Part shown: positions 1 to 8,686 of the stretch, in pieces
Numbering within the stretch: the stretch's first letter is position 1
Layout of the letters: each line of letters opens with the position of its first letter
Assembly (NCBI RefSeq): GCF_029784155.1
Contig: NC_073693.1
Span: 222,781,094-222,845,093, forward strand
Reading direction: 5' to 3'
Length of the DNA: 64,000 nucleotides
From: Uranotaenia lowii
Taxonomy: Eukaryota > Arthropoda > Insecta > Diptera > Culicidae
Position numbers and translations under genes: made by a program
The notes under the pieces: model-generated
What the model was told of the DNA's origin: nothing
Databases searched by the model: none
The model's input: only the letters and a program-made list of their open reading frames with translations

Positions 1-685
1 ATACCGTCCGCCATCCGGTATTTGCGCTCGTCGGCTCATCTGCCTTTTCGGCAGGGCCTTCCGCCCGCTTGGAAGCGCTGGCCGCAGGATCCTGCCGGAC
101 AGACGGATCCTCCGCTCTTTTCTTAGGGTCCCCGGGTCTGAGTTCCCCGGGAGACCCTCTCTTACGCTTGCTGTTGCCAGCAAACGCAAGGCTGCCTTCT
201 GTTTGGGCAAAGGCATTGACCTTCTTTGGGCGGATGGTGTCCGCCCTCAGAGGGGTCTCTGCCGGCCCTCGCTCTTTTGGTCTGGCGGCCTTGGGCTCCG
301 CAAGCCGTTCCACCACAGCTTTGTTGGCTGCGATGAAGAGCTGCATCACCCTGGCTAGCTTCTCGCGTATTTCCTTGTGGATGTTGGACTTCCCCTTCAC
401 ACATTCCACAAGGTCAGCGATGCCAGCCATGGCCGTGACCAACTCTACTGGAGCTCCCGGATCTTGGAGTTCCGGGGAGCTCAGTAGGTCTTCCAGCGCT
501 TCCTGTACTTGATCGTACGGGTCCGCTCGCACATCGCTCGGTGCTTCCACCGACGTTGCCGTCGGGTCCACCGGGTTGGCAGATTGCCTAACCGGTGAAC
601 GCCTAAGGCTACTCCCGCCGAACGGATTCGGGCTTTCGCCTTTATCCGTTCCGTCCTTTTTTGTTTCTTTCTGATTTTTTGGCAT
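1..685 (-). CDS. ORF1 (gag-like) of a non-LTR retrotransposon, 5' part, runs off the window
   Basis: On the minus strand an open frame starts at the ATG at 683-685, with an in-frame TGA shortly upstream, and stays open for about 228 codons to the window edge. The product is hydrophilic and rich in Lys, Arg, Glu and Pro. It begins MPKNQKETKKDG and contains a helical stretch (VELVTAMAGIADLVECVKG, then SNIHKEIREKLARVMQLF), followed by a basic Ser/Pro-rich tail. This layout, and the matching higher GC, fit the N-terminal half of a LINE ORF1 of the R1/I type, which would end in CCHC zinc knuckles beyond the window. No zinc knuckle is visible here, so the clade is not fixed. The reading frame has no breaks. 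Confidence 0.6.
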   Translation of the reverse strand, partial: MPKNQKETKKDGTDKGESPNPFGGSSLRRSPVRQSANPVDPTATSVEAPSDVRADPYDQVQEALEDLLSSPELQDPGAPVELVTAMAGIADLVECVKGKSNIHKEIREKLARVMQLFIAANKAVVERLAEPKAARPKERGPAETPLRADTIRPKKVNAFAQTEGSLAFAGNSKRKRGSPGELRPGDPKKRAEDPSVRQDPAASASKRAEGPAEKADEPTSANTGWRTV

Positions 686-1060
686 ATTTGATCCCACGAG
701 TAATCAGGTAACAAACGGTCCACTGCGCCAGTGACCTGCTTAGCGCAGCAAGGACTGGGATACTGTGGGGTGTGTCCCGGTGCCCCACAGGCAACCGTTA
801 GATACTGGCGTGACTTAACGACCCGCCAGCCTTCCAGGTACATCGGCACGGTTAGCTTCACACCTTCACCAATGGAGTCGGTTTCCGATAGAAATTCCAT
901 TGTCGTAATCCAAATTCGTTAGCGAGGGTCTTCATAAGGGGGGGGGGGGGGGGTGTAGTTCTCTCGGCCGTACATCTGCATAAAGCAGACACGTTTCCAC
1001 TCTGCACCACGGGGAGGTGGAACTACGTCGCAGAGCACATGGACAAAGTGTAGAAAATAT
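686..1060 (-). other. Probable 5' region of the same LINE, with an overlapping upstream ORF
   Basis: Upstream of the ORF1 start the base composition stays GC-rich to about 1030, where ordinary AT-rich DNA begins, so this is probably the 5' UTR of the element. A second frame starts at an ATG at 898-900 (MEFLSETDSIGEGVKL) and runs 139 codons, overlapping the ORF1 start. A run of about 16 G lies at 938-953. The element boundary is inferred from composition only; no target-site duplication was found because the other end is outside the window. Confidence 0.35.
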
Positions 1061-1177
1061 TATCAGTGTACAGCTGGGTAGCAAGCTCAATAATTCGAAA
1101 GGGATCAGATTGCGCTTCTTTGTTTACTATTTATAGTTTCTTTAGTGTTTACGAAAAAAGGGGTCCAGGGATGCCAG

Positions 1178-2076
1178 CCCGAATAGAAAAACATTGTGAA
1201 AAAACCATGAATTTCATGTTCACATCACCATGGATTTTATGGTTGACACTATGAATAACATGATACAAGAAACGTTGAATGCACTGTCAAGTTCATCGTT
1301 TTCGACAGTGAAATTTACGGTTTAGACCAAAATTACCATGAAAAAAGGGGGTTGTTAAGCAACTTAACCATGAAAAAATCAACTTTTTTCCATGCATTTC
1401 AGAACACAAAACTATGAAATGGATAGTTATTACAGCTTCCAAATTTGCTCAAAGAAACTGTGAAATTCAATGTTTTTCAAAGAGTTTTCATGGTTTTAAG
1501 GAAGATTCAATTCAATGTTATTTCGTGATCTTACAATAAAGTTATCGTGTTTGGTTTTCTTTATATAATATTTATTTCTTAATCAAACATATTTTAATTT
1601 TTCACTATAAAAACACTTAATAATAAAACTTAACACTATACACGAGAATGCTGCCATCTTTCCGTTGATCATCAGCTGGAATGCTTTAAAACTCGCATCA
1701 CGCGATTCCGGCTAAGTGACTTCCACTTCTTCAAAGCCTTGTGTGAAGGATTTATGTCGCTGAAATTGAAAAAAAAAATTAAAAATGATTTTTTCTTCCA
1801 AGCTTCGATAAAACTTACCTTTTTGATCATATCGACACTAGATGGTTCAATAATTTGCCGAAAACCTATCGAAAAATGTTAATGCCGAATATGCCGACCG
1901 AAAATTGCGTTTGTGCAAAACAAAGTTGCCGCGGCTGTCAAAACCGTACACGAAAAATTGATAATGTGTAAATTTTTGTACTAAAAGCTTTAGGATGTAC
2001 TTTTTACCATGAAATACATGGTCACCTTCGAATTAATTGGAACATGAATGTAAAACCATGGTTCCTGCTATTCGGG
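1178..2076. mobile_element. MITE-like element with short CCCGAATAG terminal repeats
   Basis: The ends are CCCGAATAG at 1178-1186 and its reverse complement CTATTCGGG at 2068-2076. Just inside, both ends are rich in ACCATGAAA/TTTCATGGT words in both orientations, for example around 1207-1235, 1335-1375 and 2008-2060, so the ends can fold back on each other. There is no coding frame of note. The 899-bp length, AT-rich core and inverted ends fit a non-autonomous DNA transposon. No clear target-site duplication was found, so the superfamily is open. Confidence 0.45.
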
Positions 2077-2445
2077 AGGTGTTAGAGATAAAAAATCAGA
2101 TGGCAAAAAAGTGTGTATGTGCACAAGCCAATCGTAAACGAAAGATCAAAAGATTTAAAACCGTACTGGGGTTTAGATTATTTTATTATATTTAAATTGA
2201 GTTTTCGGAAAAAAGCAATGATATGAGTATATTCAATGAATTAATTTGTATTCTAAACACTTTTTTATAATAAAATTACAATACAGTTCGGTCTATCCGT
2301 ATGTTCCGAAAAAGAAAAACTTTTCATTGACCGTTATGATAGAAAGGATCTTAAACGATTTTATGGTTCGAAATTTTATTTTCAAATAACTGTTGCATCA
2401 TGTGAATACTGCTTAAGCCTTTTTCAATATTAACATATTCAGTTA
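2077..2445. other. AT-rich stretch, nothing recognised
   Basis: Low-complexity AT-rich DNA with scattered stops in all frames. I see no gene, tRNA or clear repeat. Confidence 0.5.
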
Positions 2446-2953
2446 ATGTACCTTCACCACCACCCACGAGCAGCGCTGAGCTGGAGCTTTGCTGCACTTG
2501 AGGATGACTAGCAATTGGACAGCATCACCTGCAGAATCCTTCAGGGGCTCAATCCATTCCGGACAATCAACAGTCTGCAGTGGATCGAACTGATTCCCCA
2601 ACCCACTCATCGGACTTATCGTCATGCTGCTCAGGCGCCTAACGTTGCGCCTATTTTCCTATTTCAGCTCATCGGTCCCATCATTCAAAAGTGCCAAAAA
2701 CTTCACCTGATTTTTCCAAATGCTACCCATCAGATCCGGATTACTCGATTGGATCTTCTGGAGCAGCGATGGCACGGGGGTCCTCCTGAAGCAGCTTTTT
2801 CATCTCGATGAAGATCGGATGTTCCTGCAGGAGGGCGCTTCTCGGACGATGGAATGTAACGCCTCGCCATGTTACCATCCGATTCGATGACTTTCTGCTG
2901 CTTCTAGATAGCTCTTGAAAGAAAAAAGTGTTGAATAAGCATAAATTTGTCAT
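2446..2953 (-). pseudogene. Rad23-like relic (XPC-binding domain and possible UBA), frameshifted
   Basis: Two minus-strand frames join across one frameshift near 2755. The first gives ALLQEHPIFIEMKKLLQEDP and the second continues LQKIQSSNPDLMGSIWKNQ then VKFLALLNDGTDE before a stop. The spacing of Pro, Asn-Pro, Asn-Gln, Phe and the final Leu-Leu-Asn matches the XPC-binding (STI1-type) domain of RAD23 proteins, which shuttle ubiquitinated cargo and stabilise XPC. Further on, IEPLKDSAGDAVQLLVILKC weakly resembles the C-terminal UBA domain. The frameshift, the stop between the two parts and the lack of N-terminal ubiquitin-like and UBA1 domains point to a decayed copy. It could also be part of a fast-evolving gene with an unrecognised intron. 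Confidence 0.45.
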
Positions 2954-3296
2954 AGTAATGCAAAATTAATGTTACTCACCGCTACCGACAAAGCTGGCAC
3001 CGTCGTTTATAGGTCCAACTTCTTCCAGCTTTGCTTACCAGCCCGGAGCTCAGCCGGAAGATTTTGTTTCGATCCTATGAATTATATTTGCAAAAATCAA
3101 GGCGAAATCTTTGTCTAAGCAATATCTTGGTGATTGGCAAACTTCGTGTTTTACAAAAAATCAGAGCACCTGGCATCCCAGTCAGCCAGCAGCCAGCTGT
3201 CAAATTTCGGCTACTCCTCCGCATCCAACCCTGGTCTACTTTTTGCCAAAGTGAGACCACCATATCTAGAGCCATCATGATCTACACGTTCCTTTT
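2954..3296. other. Unassigned DNA
   Basis: Contains short open frames on both strands (for example 3031-3303 plus and 3075-3278 minus) that I cannot relate to any family. No repeat structure was seen. Confidence 0.4.
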
Positions 3297-3340
3297 TTTT
3301 TAACAATTCTTTATTTGAAACGGCTCATACCTTTAGGGTA
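3290..3340 (-). repeat. 3' tail of a LINE family (polyA signal and A-tract), solo fragment
   Basis: On the minus strand the sequence reads GGTATGAGCCGTTTCAAATA, then AAGAATTGTTAAAAAAAAA. It therefore contains an AATAAA-type signal followed by an A-run, as at the 3' end of a non-LTR element. The same words recur at 12109-12143, so this is a dispersed family. Beyond it, 3341-3450 holds repeats of GCGAAGCG/GCGCGAA whose origin is unclear. Confidence 0.45.
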
Positions 3341-4083
3341 CGAACACAGTGAGCGCGAAGCGAACTGCGAAGCGAAATATTCATTCACTGGATGAATTTC
3401 GCAAGTTCGTTTTTGAAGGCCGGCCACAGTGCACGCGAATTGCGAAGCGGTTCAACACTGAAAAAACCCTTCTGTGTTTTGCAAAAATTATTCACACTTC
3501 AAAAAATCTTTGCAAATTTATTTGCAGAATAAAAACTGAGCGGGGAATACGTACCGCGCAAAAAAAAAACCGCGTTAATTCCGAAAAATCAAGATGGCGA
3601 AAATGGCAAAAAACAATGCTGAAATCGCATAAAACACCCATAATGTATTAGGTGAAAAGAATCAATTAGTAGAAGTCAAATTTTGCAGTCTGACGCTATG
3701 AAACGCCATTTTAAAATCCAATTCGGCGGCTTCCGCTCAACTTTAAAATATTTCAAATGACTGCAAATCGCATGAAAACAAATCTACCAAAACTATGACA
3801 AAAAGCACGAAACGCTGACAAAACTTTGTGAAAAATATGGCAAAGGTGATAAAAATATTAGAAAAATATACCAAAACTTTGATAAATTTGACATTAAAAT
3901 GGCAAAGCCATGACCAAAATATCAAAACAAAATCTGGCAAAAATTAATTAAAATTGACTCAACTAAATAACAAAAAAAATTACAATAATAACAAAACACG
4001 AAATAAAAACTTTGACAAATATTTGACAACATTATGGAAAATATGACAAATGAAATATAAATATGCCAAATATAATAACTAAT

Positions 4084-4276
4084 AGGGGCTTGTGATATAG
4101 CTCAGTTGGCAAGTCTGTTGTCTCCTGAGCCGATGTCCGCGAGTTCGAGCCCAAGAGCAAACATCGAACACAGTTGTACCGGATAAGTTTTTCAATAACG
4201 ATCCGCCAACTGCAACGTTGATAAAGTCGCGAATGCCATAAAGATGGTAAAACGACTATAATTGAAACAAAAAAAA
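4084..4276 (+). mobile_element. tRNA-derived SINE, copy 1
   Basis: The element begins AGGGGCTTGTGATATAGC. It carries a box A-like TAGCTCAGTTGG at 4098-4109 and a box B-like GAGTTCGAGCCC at 4140-4151, the internal RNA polymerase III promoter of a tRNA-derived head. A tRNA-unrelated body follows and it ends in an A-run. It is flanked by a perfect 10-bp direct repeat AATAACTAAT at 4074-4083 and 4277-4286, the mark of LINE-driven target-primed insertion. Copies 2 and 3 lie at 4433-4561 and 15892-15999. Confidence 0.8.
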
Positions 4277-4432
4277 AATAACTAATCAAAAATTACAAAT
4301 ATGACAAAATTTTGCAATAAAATAACATAAGTCTGCCATATGTCGTATTTTGTTCATGGTTCTGTCAGATTTTTGGTCATTTGATTGTAAGTTTTTATAT
4401 ATATATATATATATATATTATTTTTTGTCTTT

Positions 4433-4561
4433 TTTCGTTCGATTATAGTCGTTTTACCATCTTCTCTTCATACTGAAAGTCTTACCCGGTACAACCGTGT
4501 TCGATGATTACTCTTGTATTTGAACTCGCCAACTGAGCTACACATATCACAAGCCCATAGA
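4433..4561 (-). mobile_element. tRNA-derived SINE, copy 2, internally deleted
   Basis: Same family as the copy at 4084-4276, in reverse orientation. Read on the minus strand it starts GGGCTTGTGATAT and keeps AGCTCAGTTGGCGAGTTC. About 30 bp between box A and box B are missing, so box A runs straight into the box B region. The body and the TGGTAAAACGACTATAAT tail are retained. A 9-bp direct repeat TTTGTCTTT flanks it (4424-4432 and 4562-4570), so it inserted independently of copy 1 although the two face each other. Confidence 0.7.
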
Positions 4562-5588
4562 TTTGTCTTTGTCATATTTTGTCATTTTTTCTTCATATTT
4601 GCCATATATTTGTAACACATTCTTCATTATATTTTAGGATTTTTGTCATTTTTTGTTAATCTTTTGTTATTTTGCTGTCGTATTTGTCATCATTTTGTAA
4701 TTTTTTTACATGTATTTAAAAGTATTTTGTTATCTTTTTATCCCATTCTTTATAATTTTGTCAGATTTTTGTCATTATTTTGTCAATTTTTTGTCATTTT
4801 TTTCAGAACTTTGTCATATTCTAGCCCATTTGTCTTATTTTTTTCATTTTAATGTCAAATTTTGGCCGTATTTTTACCACCTTTGAAATATTTTTTTATT
4901 ACTTTTGTCATTTTTGTAAATTAGTAGTCAAATATTTATCCATATATTAGTTCCGTCAGATCATTTTATTGTCAAATTTTGATTATAATTTTGTCATATT
5001 TTTATCACATTTGTCAGTTTTGCCATTTATGTGAAATTTTTCTATATTTTTGTTTAATTTTGTAATATATGTTATATTTTTCGGTATAATTTTTTCAGCA
5101 CATTAGTCGTGTTGTATTCAAAGTTGTGTCATTTGTCATTATTTTGTTTGTCATATTTTTGTCATAGTGCTTTCAAATTTTTGTCCTTTGTCAAATTTTA
5201 GTAATAGTTATTTATATTTTTGCCACAGTTTTGTTGTATTTTTGTCATTATTACTTTATCTTTTAACACTTGTCATATTTTTGTTAATTTCTTTCAGTGC
5301 TTTTCTGCAGTTTTCTCAAAATTTTTGTAAAATTTTTGTCAATCATTTTTCATCTACTTTTTGAGCCCTTTTACTAATTACCTATATTGTGGATGGTTCA
5401 TGCGATTTTCAGTTATTTACTGCCCTTTGAATTAAGCGGAAACCGCCATCTTTGATTTCAAGATGGCGTCGAACAGCCAAATTCGACTTCTACTTATTGA
5501 GCCCTTTCATCCAATACCCAGAAGTGGGAGTTTCATGTGCTTTTCAGTCACTTCCAGCATTTTAAAGTTGAATGGAAGGGGACATATT

Positions 5589-6088
5589 NNNNNNNNNNNN
5601 NNNNNNNNNNNNNNNNNNNNNNNNNNNNNNNNNNNNNNNNNNNNNNNNNNNNNNNNNNNNNNNNNNNNNNNNNNNNNNNNNNNNNNNNNNNNNNNNNNNN
5701 NNNNNNNNNNNNNNNNNNNNNNNNNNNNNNNNNNNNNNNNNNNNNNNNNNNNNNNNNNNNNNNNNNNNNNNNNNNNNNNNNNNNNNNNNNNNNNNNNNNN
5801 NNNNNNNNNNNNNNNNNNNNNNNNNNNNNNNNNNNNNNNNNNNNNNNNNNNNNNNNNNNNNNNNNNNNNNNNNNNNNNNNNNNNNNNNNNNNNNNNNNNN
5901 NNNNNNNNNNNNNNNNNNNNNNNNNNNNNNNNNNNNNNNNNNNNNNNNNNNNNNNNNNNNNNNNNNNNNNNNNNNNNNNNNNNNNNNNNNNNNNNNNNNN
6001 NNNNNNNNNNNNNNNNNNNNNNNNNNNNNNNNNNNNNNNNNNNNNNNNNNNNNNNNNNNNNNNNNNNNNNNNNNNNNNNNNNNNNNNN
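5589..6088. other. Assembly gap (500 N)
   Basis: Exactly 500 N, the usual placeholder for a gap of unknown length. It cuts the third coding exon of the WDTC1-like gene and the right arm of the inverted satellite. Translations across it have no meaning. Confidence 0.95.
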
Positions 6089-7257
6089 TCCGGCGGTAGC
6101 TTGTGTTTGATTTTCTCTCCATTCTTGACACCATTCGTGGTAGTGCCATTAGTACCGTTCATCGGTTCCGTAAACTTAGGTAACTCCAAAAACTAGAAAT
6201 AAGGACTTGGATGAGAATCAATTAGAAAGAGGCAATTTGATAAATCCGCTCACCTTCGGCTGCTTTGGTCGGTTCAGATCGTACAGGTAGATCTGTTCAG
6301 CGCCCATGTTGACCAACAGTTCAGTACCGTCTGGGCTAAAGGTGAGGTACGTGATGGCTTTTTGCTTGAAGATTGAGAATTGGATGTCTTTGTTTTTACT
6401 CAAATGACCGGGACAAAAGTACTGAACACAACCATCCCGGGGTATATTGTCCGCATCGCTGGAGTTCGGCTTCAAATCGATCATGTTGTTACGCTGGAAA
6501 ACATTTTTCAAAATCTCCGTAAATAACATATGAAAATTGAAAAAAGGTAGAAAACTACACCAACCTTCATAAGCGTCAACATTCGTCGATCGTAGATCCG
6601 GGCGAAGCAATCGTTGGCCCCGATCGCCACCATTTCCGGACGAAGCGGATTGATCGCTATACACTTGACTTCCGGCATTTCGGTAATGTGATTACGCAGA
6701 TTTATCAGCACATTAGCATCATCGCCTCGGCACTGAGGTGGGGTTCGTATATCATGCTGCAAAACCAACCCATCTTCGGCTGCTGACCAAAATAGGTGTT
6801 CATTCTTGGAAGACGTTGCAAGCCGTTTAACTCGGGCACCGTGACAAGTACAAGTCCTGATTGGGAAAGGTCTATTTACATCGTACACAAAAGTTCTGAA
6901 ATCTGCGGATCCAGTCGCGATGAGTGAATTATTCTGTTTGTGGAGGAATTTAACAGAAAAAATATTCCCCTCATGAATCGTTGCTAGATCCAGCAGCTGT
7001 TTATGGTTAAACGGATCCCACAGCATAACGTGGAAGTCGTCCGATGCTGAGGCCAACATGCGCCCATTATCGCTCCATTCCAGACAATTGACGCAGCCAT
7101 TGTGTCCTTTGAGTTCTGCTTCCAGCTCGATCTTGTCGATAAATTGTGGTGCCGTTTTGAGACGATTCTTAACAATGTGCTCAATGTCACTGTAGTTGCG
7201 ATCCAGGAGAATCTGAGCGACGTTCGTCACGTTGGGGTAGTGAAATTTTCGCTTCAT
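6089..7257 (-). CDS. adp: WDTC1/adipose-like WD40-TPR protein, 5' three exons, 3' part lost in gap
   Basis: Exons on the minus strand are 7257-6565, 6493-6254 and 6192 into the gap at 6089. Introns have GT/AG ends (6564-6494, 6253-6193) and all junctions are phase 0. The start MKRKFHYPNVTN at 7257 is followed by WD40 repeats: ELKGHNGCVNCLEWSDNG, SASDDFHVMLWDP, IFSVKFL, SADFRTFVYDV, FWSAAEDGLVLQHDIR, IGANDCFARIYDRR, then GCVQYFCPGHLS and TYLTFSPDGTELLVNMG. This order and wording are those of WDTC1 (Drosophila adipose), a DDB1-CUL4 substrate receptor and chromatin-associated regulator of fat storage. The last visible exon ends in a linker rich in Asn, Thr and Gly, which precedes the TPR domain in the family. 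The TPR half is not in the window; it must lie in the gap or further left. Confidence 0.9.
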
Positions 7258-7465
7258 TTTGCGAAAGATGTATTAAACCTGTTTTGAACAGTTCAATTTA
7301 TTATTAAAAGCTTCCAATTACAGGATAATAATTGATGAGATACGAATATTTGAAATATTTGTTACTCCCTCACCCTTCTCAGATTTTGACAACCGTTTAA
7401 GTTCTAAGAATGTAATTTTAAAAGTCTTGACTCAAACAGGCAAATTAGGATTAGGGATAAGGGTA
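7258..7465. promoter_or_regulatory. 5' flank of the WDTC1-like gene
   Basis: About 200 bp of AT-rich DNA between the start codon and the first transposon. It should hold the 5' UTR and core promoter by position. I see no convincing TATA box or initiator, so this is placement only. Confidence 0.3.
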
Positions 7466-7793
7466 GGGGCCGTTCACATACCACGTGGACAAGTTAGGGG
7501 GGGAGGGAGGTATGGAAATGTCCACGCTTGTCCACGGAGAGGGGGGGTAGGGGTTTGGATCATGTCCACGTGGACAAACTTACATTCAAAATATTTTCTT
7601 AATGAATAAATATTAGGATGTTTAAATCAAAATTTTAGAATGGCATACCTTTCCAGTTTAAGTTTAAAAAATAAGTAGCTACTTGAAAGTAGGTGATAAA
7701 TATGATAATTAAGGAATTTTAAAATTTTAAGTTTTTTTTTTATATCAGGAAATTCTTATTCGGTTTGACAAAAACAGCCATGAGCAACAAATA

Positions 7794-8496
7794 CACTCAG
7801 AAAAATACTATTATGTATGCCATAAGATTCTCTTATGAAGTGGCGCCATAAGAAAAATTAATGAAATTTATAAGATTGTCTTATGACGCGAATGAATTCT
7901 GAAGATGAACGCCAATGAGAGGTTGTTGCTTTTCATAAGAGATTCTTATGGAAACAGTAAATCACTTTCTAATAAGAAAAATTCTCGATATTTCATGCTG
8001 AAAACATTCACTTTATTGTTTGCCAAATTCGTTTAAAATTAAATCCTTCATTGTCACCATCAGCAGCGCATCAACAGACGGCTCCATCCAGGTTTTTTTG
8101 CCGCATCTTAATCTTCGACCTTTCGTTTTTTGCCGATCAGCTTGCTGAAAAGTAAACAAATAATGTATTTTAGTTTCACACCAAAACGTTCACACCAAAA
8201 ACATCAAATCGAACTTACCATTCCGGAGATAACAATAACATTTAACATTGAAGGAAAACTATAATAACTATGAACTGGCGATTGCTTCGTACTGTTAGAT
8301 GATGAAAAAAAAAAACTGATGCTATGAATGAATGTGTTCATCATTTTTTCACAATGCCGTTTCTTCTATTTTTCATAAGAACATCGTATGAAAATTGAAA
8401 GAATTTCATAAGACTCTTATGAAAAATTAGTTTGGACGCAAAAAGTGGTTCATAGGATGTATCTTATGAAATTTATAATAAGATTTTCTCTGAGTG
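7794..8496. mobile_element. Tc1/mariner-type MITE (CACTCAGA ends, TA duplication)
   Basis: The ends are CACTCAGAAAAAT at 7794 and ATTTTCTCTGAGTG at 8496, with TA on each side (7792-7793 and 8497-8498). Inside, ATAAGATTCTTATGAA-type words recur near both ends in opposite orientations. There is no transposase frame. It sits inside the 71-bp tandem array at the left end of the 7782-9557 insertion, making the third level of nesting. Confidence 0.75.
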
Positions 8497-8498
8497 TA

Positions 8499-8686
8499 GT
8501 AGCCTTTGTAGGGCTGAGGTTTGTCGTCATAGTGAGTAGTATTTTGTCATGTGAAGTGAGAAACAAATAGTAGCCTTTGTATGGCTGAGTTTTATTGTCA
8601 CAGTGAGTAGTATTGTGCCATGTGAAGTGAGTAACAAATAGTAGCCTTTGTAGGGCTGAGGTTTGTTGTCAAAGTGAATAGTATTA
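8499..8686 (+). repeat. 71-bp tandem repeat, 2.7 copies
   Basis: Units start GTAGCCTTTGTA at 8499, 8570 and 8641, giving an exact 71-bp period; the third unit is partial. A partial unit end (GAGCAACAAAT) also lies at 7782-7792, left of the nested MITE. The MITE therefore inserted into this array. Confidence 0.85.

Larger units (their letters stand above)
3640..5588. repeat. Long inverted satellite built from (T)nGTCA units, with matching outer arms
   Basis: From 3743 to about 4330 the sequence is a degenerate tandem array of AAAATATGACAAAA-type units. From about 4320 to 5350 it is the same unit in the opposite orientation (TTTTTGTCATATTTT). The flanks are also inverted copies: 3650-3790 (AGTAGAAGTCAAATTTTG ... 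GACTGCAAATCGCATGAA) matches the reverse complement of 5400-5520. The symmetry centre is near 4400, at a (TA)n run. The right arm ends at a scaffold gap. The whole is an imperfect palindrome of about 1.9 kb that interrupts the WDTC1 locus. Open frames in it are artefacts of the repeat. Confidence 0.7.

Noticed and set aside
4088..4160. A genuine tRNA gene
   Set aside because: Boxes A and B are present, but no acceptor stem closes and a SINE body with A-tail and target duplication follows.
5463..6196. Long open frames across the N run on both strands
   Set aside because: They are formed by translating N; only the minus-strand residues of WDTC1 exon 3 next to the gap have meaning.
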